From positions 1,532,194 to 1,596,193 of the forward strand of contig SSBO01000012.1 of NCBI GenBank assembly GCA_005281725.1: DNA of 64,000 nt, read 5' to 3'. Under the pieces are notes generated by a model. It did no database searches and had not been told where the DNA came from. It saw nothing but the letters and a program-made list of their open reading frames with translations. This document shows, one piece after another, positions 26,342 to 39,400 of the stretch; position 1 is the stretch's first letter; the number at the start of each line of letters is the position of its first letter. Both the position numbers and the translations under genes were made by a program. This DNA comes from Wuchereria bancrofti (taxonomy: Eukaryota > Nematoda > Chromadorea > Rhabditida > Onchocercidae).

Positions 26342-29300
26342 TCAAACTAAAACGACACCAATCCGACGCCGATCCATCTCTATCGCCGTGATTCGCACCT
26401 TCACTGAAGAATTTACCTACAAATTAGTAGGTCTTTGTAAATTAACATATAAAACATAATAATTTTTTTTGATAAAAAAAGTTGGTAGTCCCTCATCAAT
26501 CATATGAGAATGACCTCTGACGGCCTAATCAAAGGATACATTAAACAGATAAGTTTGATGAATTGCACTGTGAACTTCTTTGTTTTTGATGAGCTGTAGC
26601 GTTACTGCGGGAGACTAGATTCTCTAAAGAAGGGAATGCTCCTAGATAAGAACAATAACTACTTTGTAATTTAATAGAAAAAAAAATCTGCGTACAAAAG
26701 CAATCTAAATAACCAGGCTAATGAAGCAAAATACCGTAAATCAATAGGTAGGAGTGATTCTGTGTAATATTAATTTTAAAGATACTATTAAACCAGACTA
26801 TATAATTGAATTATCCAAACAAATACAACCTCTCAAGATCATGAAAAAAATTGGATTAGCAAAAAGAAATTTTAACCTCAGGAACAACTGACAATAAAGT
26901 TGATGAATGTGCTAACGCATTGAAGCCTACCCCGATATCGATAAATATACCAAAATTAGCATGATTTCGAATAACACCTTCCAAGATATCACCAACTTTC
27001 AGTGATTTCATTTCCAGTACATTCGTCTTAAAACATTTAACCTTGTTATAAAATTATGGTTAATGAAATGAAATGAAAAAAAAAAAAAAGGTAGTACATA
27101 CCAGAAGTACTGGTGCATTTTTCCTTACAAACGGATTTGATAATAATTCCCATACTGAAAGCCATTCTGGACCTCGTTCTCTAATTCGTTGTTCGATCAC
27201 TGCTAACATTTGGTACAAATTGTTCTGCCCAATATATGTCAAATCGGCACCAGCATATTCCAGTATTCTGAAAAATCACTTGCTTCATTATATATATGTA
27301 ATAAATGAACTATAAGATATATGATGAACTTATTATAAGGAATGGATAAAACTTTGCAAGTACACAATAAAAGATGCTAGGTCTTTGAGAAAATAACAAG
27401 CAAACAGTGAAACTGATAACTGTTTGGCAATTTGATAGCTTTCTGGATGAACAGGAGTTGCATCCAACGGATTGTATTCTTCTGAAAGTTTTACTTTCTT
27501 TTTTACTGGTGCATTCAATCTTTTACCATTATATACATAAAGGAATCCAGCACAATGTTCAAAACATTTTGGACCAATTCCGTTGATCTTCTAAAAGTTA
27601 TAAATAAAATTAAGTACATTGCAAATTTATTTGAAATATAAAATTTATTTGAAATTTATTTGGAAAATTTATTTGAAATTTATTCGAAAAATTTATTTGA
27701 AATATAAAGTTTTATTACTTTCAGTTCTTCTCTGCTTTTTATGCCTCCATTGTCTTGGCGATATTTGATTATATTGGCAGCTGTTTTCTTATTCAAACCT
27801 GATACTCTCCTTAATAAGTCAAATTTTGGAACTGATAAAGTGATTATTAGAATATGTAACAAATTTATTATAGAGAAATATACTCCTAAGATAGATAACT
27901 ACTTACTGCAAAACTTGTAGTGAGGCTACGTTCACGTCAACGCCAACATTGCTAACACATTCGCGTACAACTATATCCAACATTTCATCTAAGCGTTTTT
28001 CATTCACCGAGTGCTAGATGCAAAATTCATGAACGTTTAGTCGGAAAAGCTTTAGTGTAGTAACATTTGTTTCCTTCTTACCTTCCAAATTTTTGTGTTT
28101 GAAAAGTAAAAATTGATGTTAACAAAACCTGATACAATCCAACACCAAGATGTTTTGGTGCAATTTTCACATATTCCGAAATCGGATCAATGATACGTCT
28201 CGCAAGCGACACTGTAATATCACATCTCTATTGCTATAATATCGTTATTTTTTTTTTCTTTTTTCTCTCTCTCCTTCTTTTTGAAGTTATTTTGTTAATA
28301 TAATAAAATATAACTGAATTAATTAGAATTTTCAACAAATTTACAATTCCTCACACTATCCTACCTGAAATTTGAAAACATTTTCAGTACGGTTTCTTCA
28401 TCAATTTCGAGTTATTGAACAAAATAACCAATATTACTGGTATTGAGAATTAGCGAATAATAATAAATCACTATCAATATAACAATTACCGTTGTAGTCT
28501 GAATAGTAATCAAAGTCAGTAAACTAACCAGCACTTCGCAAATTAATATCAATTCCCGATAATTCTTCTGCTGCCAATTCTGTTGTACTATAAATAGATG
28601 CACCACATTCGGAAACTACGCTAAAAGCAATCATAAATGATGCATGTTATTAACAAGCAATAATAACTTGTAAAGTATGCATGTTCCAAAAATTTTTTAA
28701 AAGGAGCAAAAAGCTATTAGCACACCTTGCAATAAAATATGAAACAATTACAGTCAAACATGAAAACAACTATATGATCAAATAAAGAAATAATTAACCA
28801 AAATTTTGCAGCAATTACACCACGTTGAATTAATGATGCTATGAAGACTTGCGTTTCTCGACTTGCAGTGCCATTTCCAATAGCTATTACGAAAGGTGAA
28901 TTAAGCGCTTTTGATACGAGCGTTTTCAGTATTTCTTCAGCACGTTCATCCGGACACCAATTCTTGGCGTTAAGTCGACGGAAGTGAAATACTGCTGTTT
29001 GAAGGAGATCACCTGAATTGACACATAATCTTAATACTATGAAAAGAGTAATAAATTGTAGCAATACAAATTGAACTGCTCCTCTATTTCTCAGATAACA
29101 AAATTATGAACATAATTGAAATCAGCATTTTAAATTTACCGCAAATTCTGCTTGTACAAATAAATAATGAGTCAAAAAAAAAAAAAAAAAAACAAAATAC
29201 CGCTATCATTGACTAGAGCACACTTGCATCCATTTGAATATCCGGGGTCAATTGCAAGAACCGCGTAGTCTTTTAGAGGAGCTGTAAGAAGCAATTCGCG

Positions 29301-31873
29301 AAGATTTTTGGCAAAACAATCGATTGCCGAATTTTCCGCTCGATCAAGTAATTTCCTTCTAACAATTATAAAAGATGTCAGTGAAATGTTTAAACAGTAA
29401 ATAATAGTAATGATATAAGTATAACTTTATTTTAAGATAGATAAAGCATTTTAATTTACCGAACTTTTCGTTCGATCGAAGGTATAAGAAAACGTTTGGT
29501 AGAATCCTGGACAGCTTTTCTTAGCAAATCTATATGATTAAGATGAAAGTTGAGTTTTAAGCCTGGATGAATGCTTGCAATACTATCGTCCACAGTTATT
29601 TTCCAGTTTATGATTTCTTTTGATGAAGCTCGTTCCAGAGCTAAAATCTATAAAAAAATAACGGATAACAACAGAGGAAAAGAAATAATAGTACATATTC
29701 TAAGCCTCTAAAAATTAAATTCATTTCTAAGTTGAGAAAAATTTGGGGGAAATGCGCAATTACATGAAGGAATGGCAACATTTACAAAATTTAAAATTTT
29801 GTACATCTATTTATTTATCATACAAAATAATAAAACTAATTATAGGTTTTATACTTTTCGAGAGAAATGATAACCAAAGCGAAAAAAAAAGATCTCACCT
29901 GAAAAGACTGAACAAATCGAACATCCTTTTCAAAATTTAGATATAATTTGAAATGGTCCAGTAGAGAAAAATTCTTGTCTGTCTCTTTTAAAGCTTTCGC
30001 TTTTTTTGTAAGTGTTGATCTCACCTTCAAACGAATATTTAGATGATTATTCAGTTCGGCTCTGAAAACCACATTTAAAATTAAATAGGCAACATATTTT
30101 TGATTATTTTCATCTTATCGAATGATGGTTAATTATCATGCACAAAACCAATGATATATATCACAGAAACGTGTTCTTTCTTTTCACTAGCAGTATTAAA
30201 TATCGCCCGATGCAATATGTATAGTTTGCGATAGTTTTTTTTTTTTTTAACCAACCGATTTTTTTTAGTATTTTCAGCATCTGCAACATATCATTTGTGA
30301 GAACAATATGATTCAACATGCAGTGAAACAATTTAGAACGAATATAAGATTTTGCAAAATAATTACTAGCAAAGAATTAAATATATAACAGTTACGTTAT
30401 ATCCCTAAAATATTATCCTTAACAAGCAAACACTGTGAATAAGTAGAACATGCAATAGTCAATTTACTATTTGCTACGATTCCTAAAATACAACTGATGC
30501 CTAATATAAAAGCATCATTGAAAGTTTAGTGTCATTTCGAAATTAGAAATTTAAACCGAAGTTTCAATTACGCTAAATGTGGATAATTGAAAATAACGAA
30601 ATATATAAACCTACAATTTTTGCAATAAATTTTGCGTTTCTTCTAAGCGATGCAGTTCATGAGATAACAAATGTACTGTCTCTTCCTCCACTTTTGCTAG
30701 TGTAGTTAGTTCTAAATGACAATATTTTTAGGGACCATTAATTACAATAGTAATTTAATAAAGTAGAAAGAAAGGATTAGATTTTTCACCTCTAATCATT
30801 CATTATAAGGTAGCACTTGCTACTTTCGATTGAAAATAATTATCACACTTGACACCAATGCGAAAAGCAACTTGTTATTTATGCAACGTCTTATCTTTCA
30901 ATAATTTCATTACAGTAAACAGATGTAGAGAAATTTAACGAAATATTTCATAAATACCTGGTTTAGAATGAACAAAACGCTGTAAATTAACATATTCGCC
31001 ACGATAAAGCCTTTGACAAATTTCATCAACACCTAATTCCCTTCAAATATCATAAATTTTGTACATCATTAATGTTCGAATATAAGCTGGTAACGATGAA
31101 CAAATCTATTTTCGTTTTGGCTTTTTTTAAATATTCATCTGTTTATTTAACTGAATGTTATCAAATAGAAAATCATAAATTATGCACAAAACATACACTG
31201 CTCTTGAAGCCAAAGAACCTTTTTTGGCTTTTTTAAAGGGTTCGAATAAACAATCCAATTCAGCAGCATCCATCGTCTTTGAAAGAGCATCCTTCACTGA
31301 TTTTTTCAACGCATCATTTTCAATTTCAGCATCGGCTCGTTTTAAAAGTTTTTCCGCTTTAGCTTTGACGGCTCTGAAATACTGACACACATTTTATCTA
31401 CAAAATTAAAATAGAGACTTAAACTTAGCATTCAGTGTGATTTATCTGAGGATAAACAATGATAAACATGCTTTGCATTCTTGAAGGTTTCTACTGCATG
31501 CCGTAAATCATCAGGTGTTGCTCCATCAATTAAATGCCGTCGATAACGAGCAATAAATGGTACCTCACATCCATCTTCAAATAACTGAACCAATGATCGT
31601 GCGACATTCGATGGAAATCCCATCTTAAAATTTAATTTATATACTGTAATTTGTGTATATAACTTAAAATTAATCCCCTAAAATCTGTTCATTTATTGTA
31701 ATAAAATTTTAAATTAAAATTGATTATATAATTCTTCGAATTATACAATTGCTTGGTAACATCGAACGAGTTACAAAGAAAATATACCCATTCACCTTTT
31801 CTGCAAGTAAACAGTATCAATCGCATACCTCTAATGCAATAAATTCATCAATAGTCCACCGTACGAAAGACAT
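26342..31873 (-). CDS. SRBD1: SRBD1/Tex-family S1 RNA-binding protein
   Basis: Animal relative of bacterial Tex and human SRBD1; a nucleic-acid-binding protein, precise role unsettled. Seventeen exons: 31829-31873, 31468-31623, 31197-31381, 30958-31040, 30615-30711, 29899-30061, 29460-29647, 29201-29358, 28799-29012, 28529-28620, 28129-28211, 27907-28013, 27719-27809, 27421-27590, 27102-27267, 26877-27026, 26342-26416. They join in phase to 740 aa, near bacterial Tex length. The N-terminal Tex helical region has VPFIARYRRHLIDGAT (about residues 36-52) and FKKAKKGSLASRA. A YqgF/RuvC-like domain (about 320-450) has the motif AIDPGYSNGCKCA. VGVDVNVASLQVLQRVSG leads into a helix-hairpin-helix region (about 515-600). 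A C-terminal S1 domain (about 670-740) has VGDILEGVIRNHANFGIF and ends VKVRITAIEMDRRRIGVVLV. The start exon MSFVRWTIDEFIALE splices in phase to the conserved core. The 3' neighbour on this strand is fln-1. Confidence 0.95.
27622..27705. repeat. Short tandem repeat in an SRBD1 intron
   Basis: About five imperfect copies of a unit like aatttatttgaaat lie between the two SRBD1 exons 27,421-27,590 and 27,719-27,809. Confidence 0.8.
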
Positions 31874-32817
31874 TTTGGCGTAAGTGTTTGTTAGAAATAT
31901 GTCCTGGAACTTTTTCTTAAATATGTTAATTACTCCAGCATTTTTCTTAAAACTGCAATATTTCATTCGCAGCAAAAATGTACCAGAAATTTCACTCTAA
32001 AATCTAAACCAAACTGCCCAATAAATATCTAATACTCAACAGCTAGCAGAAAAACGATGTAAGTTATGGGAAAGTGTAAGAAGTGATAATTAATATCAAA
32101 CAGAACCACAGCCATAATTTTATTGATGGTATAGCGCCATTTTCTATAGAATGCGAATTTCAATAGTAAGAATTACGGAACACATTGAAACACTAGATCT
32201 TTATTTTATCATTACATTTGGTCATAGCAAGAAATTTTCGAAATTGAGAGTGAAGTATTCCAGAAGATATATCGGGCAAAAAACGATCAGTGTTACATAA
32301 AGGATACAGGATTATCACTTTATTCGGAATTAAATGCATTGATATAAAATTGAGCAATGTCAATTTATGGAATGACATAAATACAGTTTCATGAAAATAA
32401 ATTATGATCATGTACATGTACAAAACACAGATAAAGCTAAGATTGCTTTCCGATAAATGATTTGCTATGGCTGTTGATATCGTGAGGAAGAAAGAAAAAT
32501 TTAGCAGCTATCACTTTGACAACTACAGCTATCACGAAAAAGAAAGACAAAAAACTGGTTTAATTTTTCAATATTTTTTATTATCTTACCAATGTTTCTT
32601 GCTTAAAAAAAGAGGAAAGAATGCGAAGGTTAAATTTCGTCCTACCCTTAAGTGCACATGAAACAATATAACAGTCAGGGATTAAGAATTATACCGTCCA
32701 CAAAATGATACAGCTCTTTAGTCAACCCATTAGGAATATTTTGCTACAGCTCTTTACTCAACCCATTAGGAATATTTTAATATACAACGACTAAAATTGT
32801 GGAAAATGATGAAAGAA
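31874..32817. other. Intergenic region between the 245-aa gene and SRBD1
   Basis: About 0.94 kb between two genes on the minus strand. It contains the tandem repeat at 32,709-32,777. The open frame at 32,193-32,423 on the minus strand has no splice context and is read as 3' UTR or spacer. Confidence 0.5.
32709..32777. repeat. Two-copy tandem repeat, unit about 34 bp
   Basis: tacagctctttagtcaaccc followed by attaggaatatttt occurs at 32,709 and again at about 32,744 with one substitution (agtcaa to actcaa). It sits just past the stop codon of the 245-aa gene, in its likely 3' UTR. Confidence 0.9.
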
Positions 32818-35260
32818 TCACCGATCTGACATATTCATATAAGCGTGGTTAAGGTGTGCATTGCGCTGAGCGTTCAACATTGCACGCCGGCGTAAACTGT
32901 GATCTTCAGTGAAGTTAGCGCTGACCCTGTGACTTTCCGCATTACGAAACCATGCATTCAAGAATGTTTCTGGAAGTATAACAGATTGTCCCACCTTATT
33001 TTGTACAAGGAAAACACTGATCAGAAAGAATTAATCCAAGATATGAACAACAATAACACTTTTTATTAATTTATCGAGTTTCTTACTTAAACAAAAAGCT
33101 AAGAATGCTAAAGAACGTAAAATTTTATTCTACCCTTACTGCACATGAAATGATATGATATTCAAGACTTACCGTTATCTGCAATAGTAAATCGCTCTTC
33201 GTTAGATGATGGTAGAGAAGGTGCGTTATTTTCCAATGTTGGCATTGTCAATTCGTTATTCTGAAAATGTATGTCATAAGCTAGAACTTTAAAAAAATCA
33301 CTCCCATCAAGCAAAAAAAAAGTGTCAAATCCCTTTGCATATTTACACAAGAAAATGTTCATGGTTAACTCAGTTAACAGTGTAAATTTGCAAACTTTTT
33401 TGCTCCTCGAAAATTCCCAACGAAAGACAAGTAATATACTCTTCGGATAATTTTCAAAAAGTATTAAACTAACCATATGGATTTCAACTGCACCTTCTTT
33501 TACGGGTGATGTAATCACATCAATAAAGCCATTATTGATGAATCCATCTCCTCTTAGTCTTTTCTGAAAAAAAAAAAACTAAGACTCAAATAAAAAACTT
33601 ACATATTAGAGAGAAATACATATGCAGTGCAGTGCAGTCCCACTCTTTCTAAAACAATACTACGCTTCAATGAACTTTCAGATCAATAGCGTTAGAGCTA
33701 ACACCTCTCCTTCACAATGAACTGAAAATACATCAATCTAATCCAACGATATAAAATATATTTGTTGGTCATCAGAAATCCATAGCACAATGAAAGTTAG
33801 AATAACAACATATTCCAACAGTCACTGTGACCCCAGCTTTTCACAGTGCCATGGACTTTTGGTGAACTTTTGCATTACTTGTCTTCTCCATATTGCTAGT
33901 GTTACTCATTACCCACTGTTATCTACCTTATTCTGAACTATTACCAGTAAGGGTTTTTGTGTTCATCGGTATAACTGATTTCTTTATAATTTAAAATCAT
34001 TTACATCAACCAAGAAATTAAGAGCACTTACAACTCGTGAATAATATGGCCAATAAAAAACACACGACAACACTTACAGTTCGTGGACAGTACGGCTGTT
34101 CTTCCACGGAGTCCGTCACCATATTGGCAATTTTAGAACGCTTTGAAACTTCTGACTACAAATTTATTAAATGTCAGCTGATCATGCTATTTATAAGCCT
34201 ATCATACCTAACTGACTCGTTCATTAAGATGTCAGGAGATGTTATACATAAAACCGACAGTCAAAAACTCACAAGATATTCTCCAATAGTAGCAAATTTT
34301 CCTCCCCACTCCATATCTAAAAAATATAAGAGATTTGAGATGGGATAAGCAAACATTTTCGTAATTTTCCATACCACACTTTTCAAGCTAGTTTAGAAAA
34401 TAGAAAAGCAATGCTGGAAATTGGACTTTTAATTGAAATGAACCAAATTCCAAGATCCAAAGCATTCAAAAGTCAACGCGATAATAAAGATTCTACTAGC
34501 TAACAATGATTAACAAAAGTGGAGTGATGCTACCGCACAAGAAGACATAACTCAAGATACAACTTACATAAAATTTAAAAAAGAAAGAAAACATACCGAA
34601 TTTTCTCCTACTCACAGGGACACTTCGTCTCGTATTTACATCATCACCCTAAAATTTCCTTACTTCTTGTAAGGGATCAAAAAAACAAAAGAATAAAATT
34701 AGAAATCATTCAGGAAATGAAACAGTACTTCATAAACAACTTATCTGTGCAAAAGCTAACATAAAGAAAAGAATAGTTTCTCTGAATACACTAGTAAATG
34801 AATAAAATTATTTAAATTTCAAGTCTAATACATGAAGACACAGAAAAAATTACCAAACACATGCGTTTCCCATATTCCATCTCAAAATCCTGAAAGAATT
34901 AAAGTACAAAAGAAACATGTTACGACAAGAGTGAATCACTTATAAGTAGAAATTTACTCACAACAATACAATATATACATAATCTCAATAAAGTCTCTGG
35001 AACTTCCATATGATTCAAATATATACACAAATATAATCAAGTTTTACCTCATTAAGACTTTCACAAATTGTTCTGTTATTTTTATTCTTCAACTCTACAA
35101 CCGGTGATGAAATACATGCATCTCCGAAATCTCTCTGCAGCGCTTCAACCGCCATTTCACGACTGTTTGATGCATTACAGTATTTCTCCGCAATGCGATC
35201 AATGTTAAATTGATAACGAGATCCAGACTTCTTAAACTGACCTTCCAATCCATTAAACAT
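32818..35260 (-). CDS. Unrecognised protein, 245 aa, 8 exons
   Basis: Exons 35048-35260, 34854-34889, 34597-34648, 34273-34316, 34078-34140, 33474-33563, 33173-33260 and 32818-32969 join in phase to 245 aa plus TGA. All donors are GT (for example g|gtatgt at 34,596, t|gtaagt at 34,077) and all acceptors AG. The N-terminus begins MFNGLEGQFKKSGSRYQFNI; the middle is basic (RRSVPVSRRKF, then RSKIA and KRLRG, which could act as nuclear localisation signals). The C-terminus is enriched in Asn, Arg and His (FLNAWFRNAE; SLRRRAMLNAQRNAHLN). No signal peptide, membrane segment or domain was recognised. It is divergent from dnc-1 (about 1.2 kb apart) and upstream of SRBD1 on the same strand. A nuclear role is a guess. 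The exon model is stronger than any functional statement. Confidence 0.75.
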
Positions 35261-36453
35261 TTTCAGAAATTACTGAAATGCTACAGCATATATATCAACC
35301 GATAAACATTATTTGTAGAAATCAAAAACCGAACCATCAACTTAACATCTTCTACATGCTCGTTACACAATCTATACTTCAGATAATTTAATTATGTCAA
35401 ATTTTTAAAGTTAACTACAAGTAAAAATTTGCTACTTTAGCATAGAGCAAGCATTCCTGGCAATTTTCTTTAATTTTAATCTTGATCAAGCATCTCTATA
35501 TTTCTACAGTTGTTATTGTCATTACGTAATATGCCGATCATAACAAACTCTGCCATACACTTCGTTAGTTTGCTATCAGTCTTGAATTTTAGCTCCTTTC
35601 TTCTAATCTTCATCATTTTCAAGGCAAATTTGTTTTTTTATTTCATATTTAAGCAATAATTTGAAGTTATAGTAATAAGAAACAACCTTGAAAAAGATGA
35701 ATATTTTATTTTATAAATGACTTAATTAAAAATACCCTTTCATCTTAATGGAATAATACTATTATTAAATTATAATAATAGGACCTGATATGACATTTTA
35801 GAAGCCATGTTGAAATAACTTCAAATTCTCCCCCGCACTCAACCTCTATCCGTCTAAATGTTGATTCATCACACCATCCCCGCCGCTACAGCATTTTAAA
35901 ATTGCCATAAAATGCGGCCAGTATTATTAGATGAGGTGCGTAATGAAATGACTATAAATTTGAAATGTAGACGTCTCTGCTTTGTACTAATTAAGTTTGA
36001 CTGCATTTTGCTGGACATTTGTTGTAATTTAACTCGTAGAAATTTTCTAAAAATTGATCGTTTACTTCATCTAATAACTCTTATCAATCTAAGTTATGTA
36101 TGTAATTAATGATCAGTGTAACACTTTGGAATTTTTATTTTCCACTGGGAATGATATAAGTTTAATGAGTAAATTTCAATTGAAACTGCTGCACAAATGA
36201 AAAATACATTGTCCACCATTTTATAGAGGAAAAAAATTAAAAGAAGACATCTTTTTCTTTTTTGCTTTTCTTTCCTTTTTTTTTTTATCCACTATCATTT
36301 TGAAATTGCGTGGTGTTATTATGGTTAGATATTGAGATCTTCCAGATTTTTTTAATAAAAATTTAAAAACGAATAGAAATGTGAACTGGTTTTAGACGTT
36401 GCAATTGTGGATAATAATTGGTGATTGTGATTCTACTGATATTGTAAAAAAGC
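35261..36453. other. Divergent promoter region between the 245-aa gene and dnc-1
   Basis: About 1.2 kb between two divergent starts. It includes a pocket of moderately higher GC at about 35,820-35,890. A possible trans-splice or 5' UTR acceptor, ctggttttag, ends at about 36,395, roughly 58 bases before the dnc-1 ATG. No further exon could be supported; the plus-strand frame at 35,912-36,109 is not connected to dnc-1 by phase. Confidence 0.4.
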
Positions 36454-39400
36454 ATGTCATTTAAAGTTGGGGTAAGAGTTGATACAGGTAAGCTTTTCTT
36501 GAAACAATATTGTAATAGAACGAAAATGTAATAGAATATTATGGAAGTTGCTAGAACATATATCCGAAGCATACCAAATGCTTGATGCAACCGTTCAACT
36601 ATTATTAATAGTGAAACTATGATGTTACCAATCATTTATTATTTAATTTATAAACATTACTGTTAGTGTAATTTTTTTTTCGTTTGAAATTCAGTTCAAA
36701 CATTAGCTACTTGAAATTCAATTCAAACTATAGCGGGGAGCATACAAGAAGAGATGAACTTTGTAGATTTTGTTGTTTCTTGGTGCAGTATTTAATCGAA
36801 TTGTGCTCCTTATGTTTTTGCTTAATACATGACAAAACATGTGAATTCTGTTCTTATGCGTATGTTATAAAAAACAAAAAAAAAGTCTACTTGAGCTTTT
36901 AGATAGGGGACCAGGAGTGATAGAATTTTGTGGTGAAACCAAATTTGCGGAAGGTACTTGGATAGGCATAAATTTGGATGAACCGAATGGGAAACACAAC
37001 GGTACAGTGAAAGGAATACAGTATTTTGCATGTAAACCGAGTCATGGCATCTTTTTGAGAGCAAATCAAGTCAGTTGCTTGCATTCTTTAGTTTTCCTTT
37101 ATGGCTACCACGATTCTCATCTGTCTGTGTTTTAGAAAGTAAAATTATTGGAGTACATCAAATGAAATTTCTTATATATTATTTTGTTTATTGAATAATT
37201 TTCCAGATTCGTCTGGAATCTCGAGGCAAATATGGCTCACGTTTACCTACCAGTGTTCGAAAAAATGTGAGAAGCAAGATTTCGCTAGCTGCAAGTGTTT
37301 TAAAAAACAATGTAGCACTTATTTTAAAATAAGTGATGATTTATGGACTGTTTCTCTTTTAATTTCCAGATCTCTCCTGCACTGACACCATCATCTTCTA
37401 CTGAAAAACTGAAGAATCTAAGTGGAACGAGTGGTTTATCTCCAAAAAAGCTTTATTCTAAAGAAGATAGAAAAGGAAGTGCTGAAAAATCTGATAGTCA
37501 GTCACTTTTGCGGACAGCTGTGGAGGTTTCTTTTTTCAGATTTATCAATGAGTGAAAATTAAAATTTTTCAAGTCTAAGTGCATCACAGTATTGTTGACT
37601 GGTTGCAGGATTCTTGTTCATATGAGAAGTCTTCTGCCACTGAAACCAGTTATAAATCGGATACAATTCCGACGAAGAGTTCCACTGTAAGCGAATCTGA
37701 AAATTTATCGAGGGCAACCAGTGTGGAAGATATTGCAACAGCAGAGAGTGTAAAAAACATCGTCAAGAAGATGGAAGAGGTTAAAATAATTTCATATTAA
37801 AGCGTTTCTTAGTTGTATGTTCAAACATTTGCGCATGCTGGGCCTTATGATGAGAAAAGTTCGAGTTGAAACCGTTTTTTGGTAATGAATCTGTAGGTTC
37901 AGTAATGAATTTGTGTCTTTTTCTGTTGTTTAGTATGAAAATATAAAACGATCGACTGATTTTCTCCATTTATTTCAGTCATCTTTGTTAGTTGCACGAC
38001 CTCCTAATATGGATGAACGAAGCGAACTCGAATGGCTTCGTATACAGCATAAGGATCTCTCTGAGAAACTGAAAACTTTAAGGTAGTCTTTTTTTATTAT
38101 TATTTCAATGTTACTCATTTCTGTCATTCAGCGATTTCATTTTTTAGAATCAAAAGGAAAGATGACTACATTAAATTGGTTGAATATGAAAGAAACCGAA
38201 TACAATTAGAATCGTTGCTTCAGTTCAGAGTCAGAATAATTGAGGAGAAAGCTAGTCTACAACGCAAATTACAAGAGAAGGAAAAGGTAGCACAATTTCG
38301 CGTTTGATTTAGTTATGGCTCTCTCGTTGGTTAGGTGATGAGTATTAGTGAAGCAACCAGAAGAGTCTGTTTCAAGTTTTTTTTTTTGGGAAAGTCCGAA
38401 ATTGTATTGTTAAACAATGAAGTTGCAGGAGTTAAAAGATGCACTCGAATCGAAAAAAAACGAAAATGATGACATTACAGAACTTGAAGAGCGTCTTGAA
38501 TTAATAGCGATTGAAAAGGAGGTGGCTGAAGAAAAGGTCGACATACTGCAGGTAAACTTCTCAACCATACTCATAAAATATCTCTACCAACAGCTGCAGT
38601 GAGCTTTTTAACATAACCATACACGATTTATTATTTAGACCGAAATTGAAGCGGAGAAGCAACGATCGCAAGAACTAGAAGTTGAACTGGAATTACTACG
38701 CAACAAATTAGAGCAATCAGGCGATAGTTCGTCTGAGGCATGTTTGTATCACAGTCTTCATTTGTAAAACTTCGAAAATTAATCTGTATTAGCTGGTTTT
38801 TTCGAATGATGGAAAGAAAGAAATGAAACATTTCATACTTTCAGTATAGTAGCGTGCAGGTGAAGCAACTGGAACAACAGAATGAGAAGCTTCGTGAGGC
38901 GTTAGTAAGGTATTGTTCTTTAGTTTTTGGGATTCTTTTCTCATGAATCACTCAAGTATTGATTAAATATTATTTAAGGCGAGTCTGCACTTTTATTTTG
39001 TTTAGATTGCGAGATATCACAGGACAATTGGTAATTGAAAAGCAAGAATTAACAAAGGAAAATGAAAAGTTGAAAGATGAATTAGCCTCTTTGACAAAAA
39101 TGGGTGAAAAAATAAAGGAGAACTCGGAAGAATATGCAAATATCATTGCAGAGTTAAGAGAACAAGTCAGTGACTTCACGTTTTGAATCATGCGAAACTG
39201 AGCATGCTTAATAATACAAATATGTGGAAATAGTTTGATCCTGTTAACGCTAACAAACGTTGGGAACTTTAATTATTCACTGTTCTCATTCTCAGAACGA
39301 AGTTTGCATAACTGCAGAATTAAGAAAAGAACAGACATATTGTAGTTTATGCCTTCTTGGTCATCGCTTCTTTTGATTTTTGCACATTTTCTCCACGGGC

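Noticed and set aside
27800..27840. SRBD1 exon 13 starting at the TATCAG acceptor (giving VPKFDLLRR)
   Set aside because: Phase does not match the previous exon; the acceptor ttaag before 27,809 fits the phase and restores the conserved ...VASLQVLQRVSGLN line of the Tex family.
34273..34316. Alternative reading IWSGEENLLLLENIL resembling a SANT/Myb helix
   Set aside because: That frame leaves the next exon out of phase with stops. Using the donor g|gtatgt at 34,596 gives a frame consistent through all eight exons.
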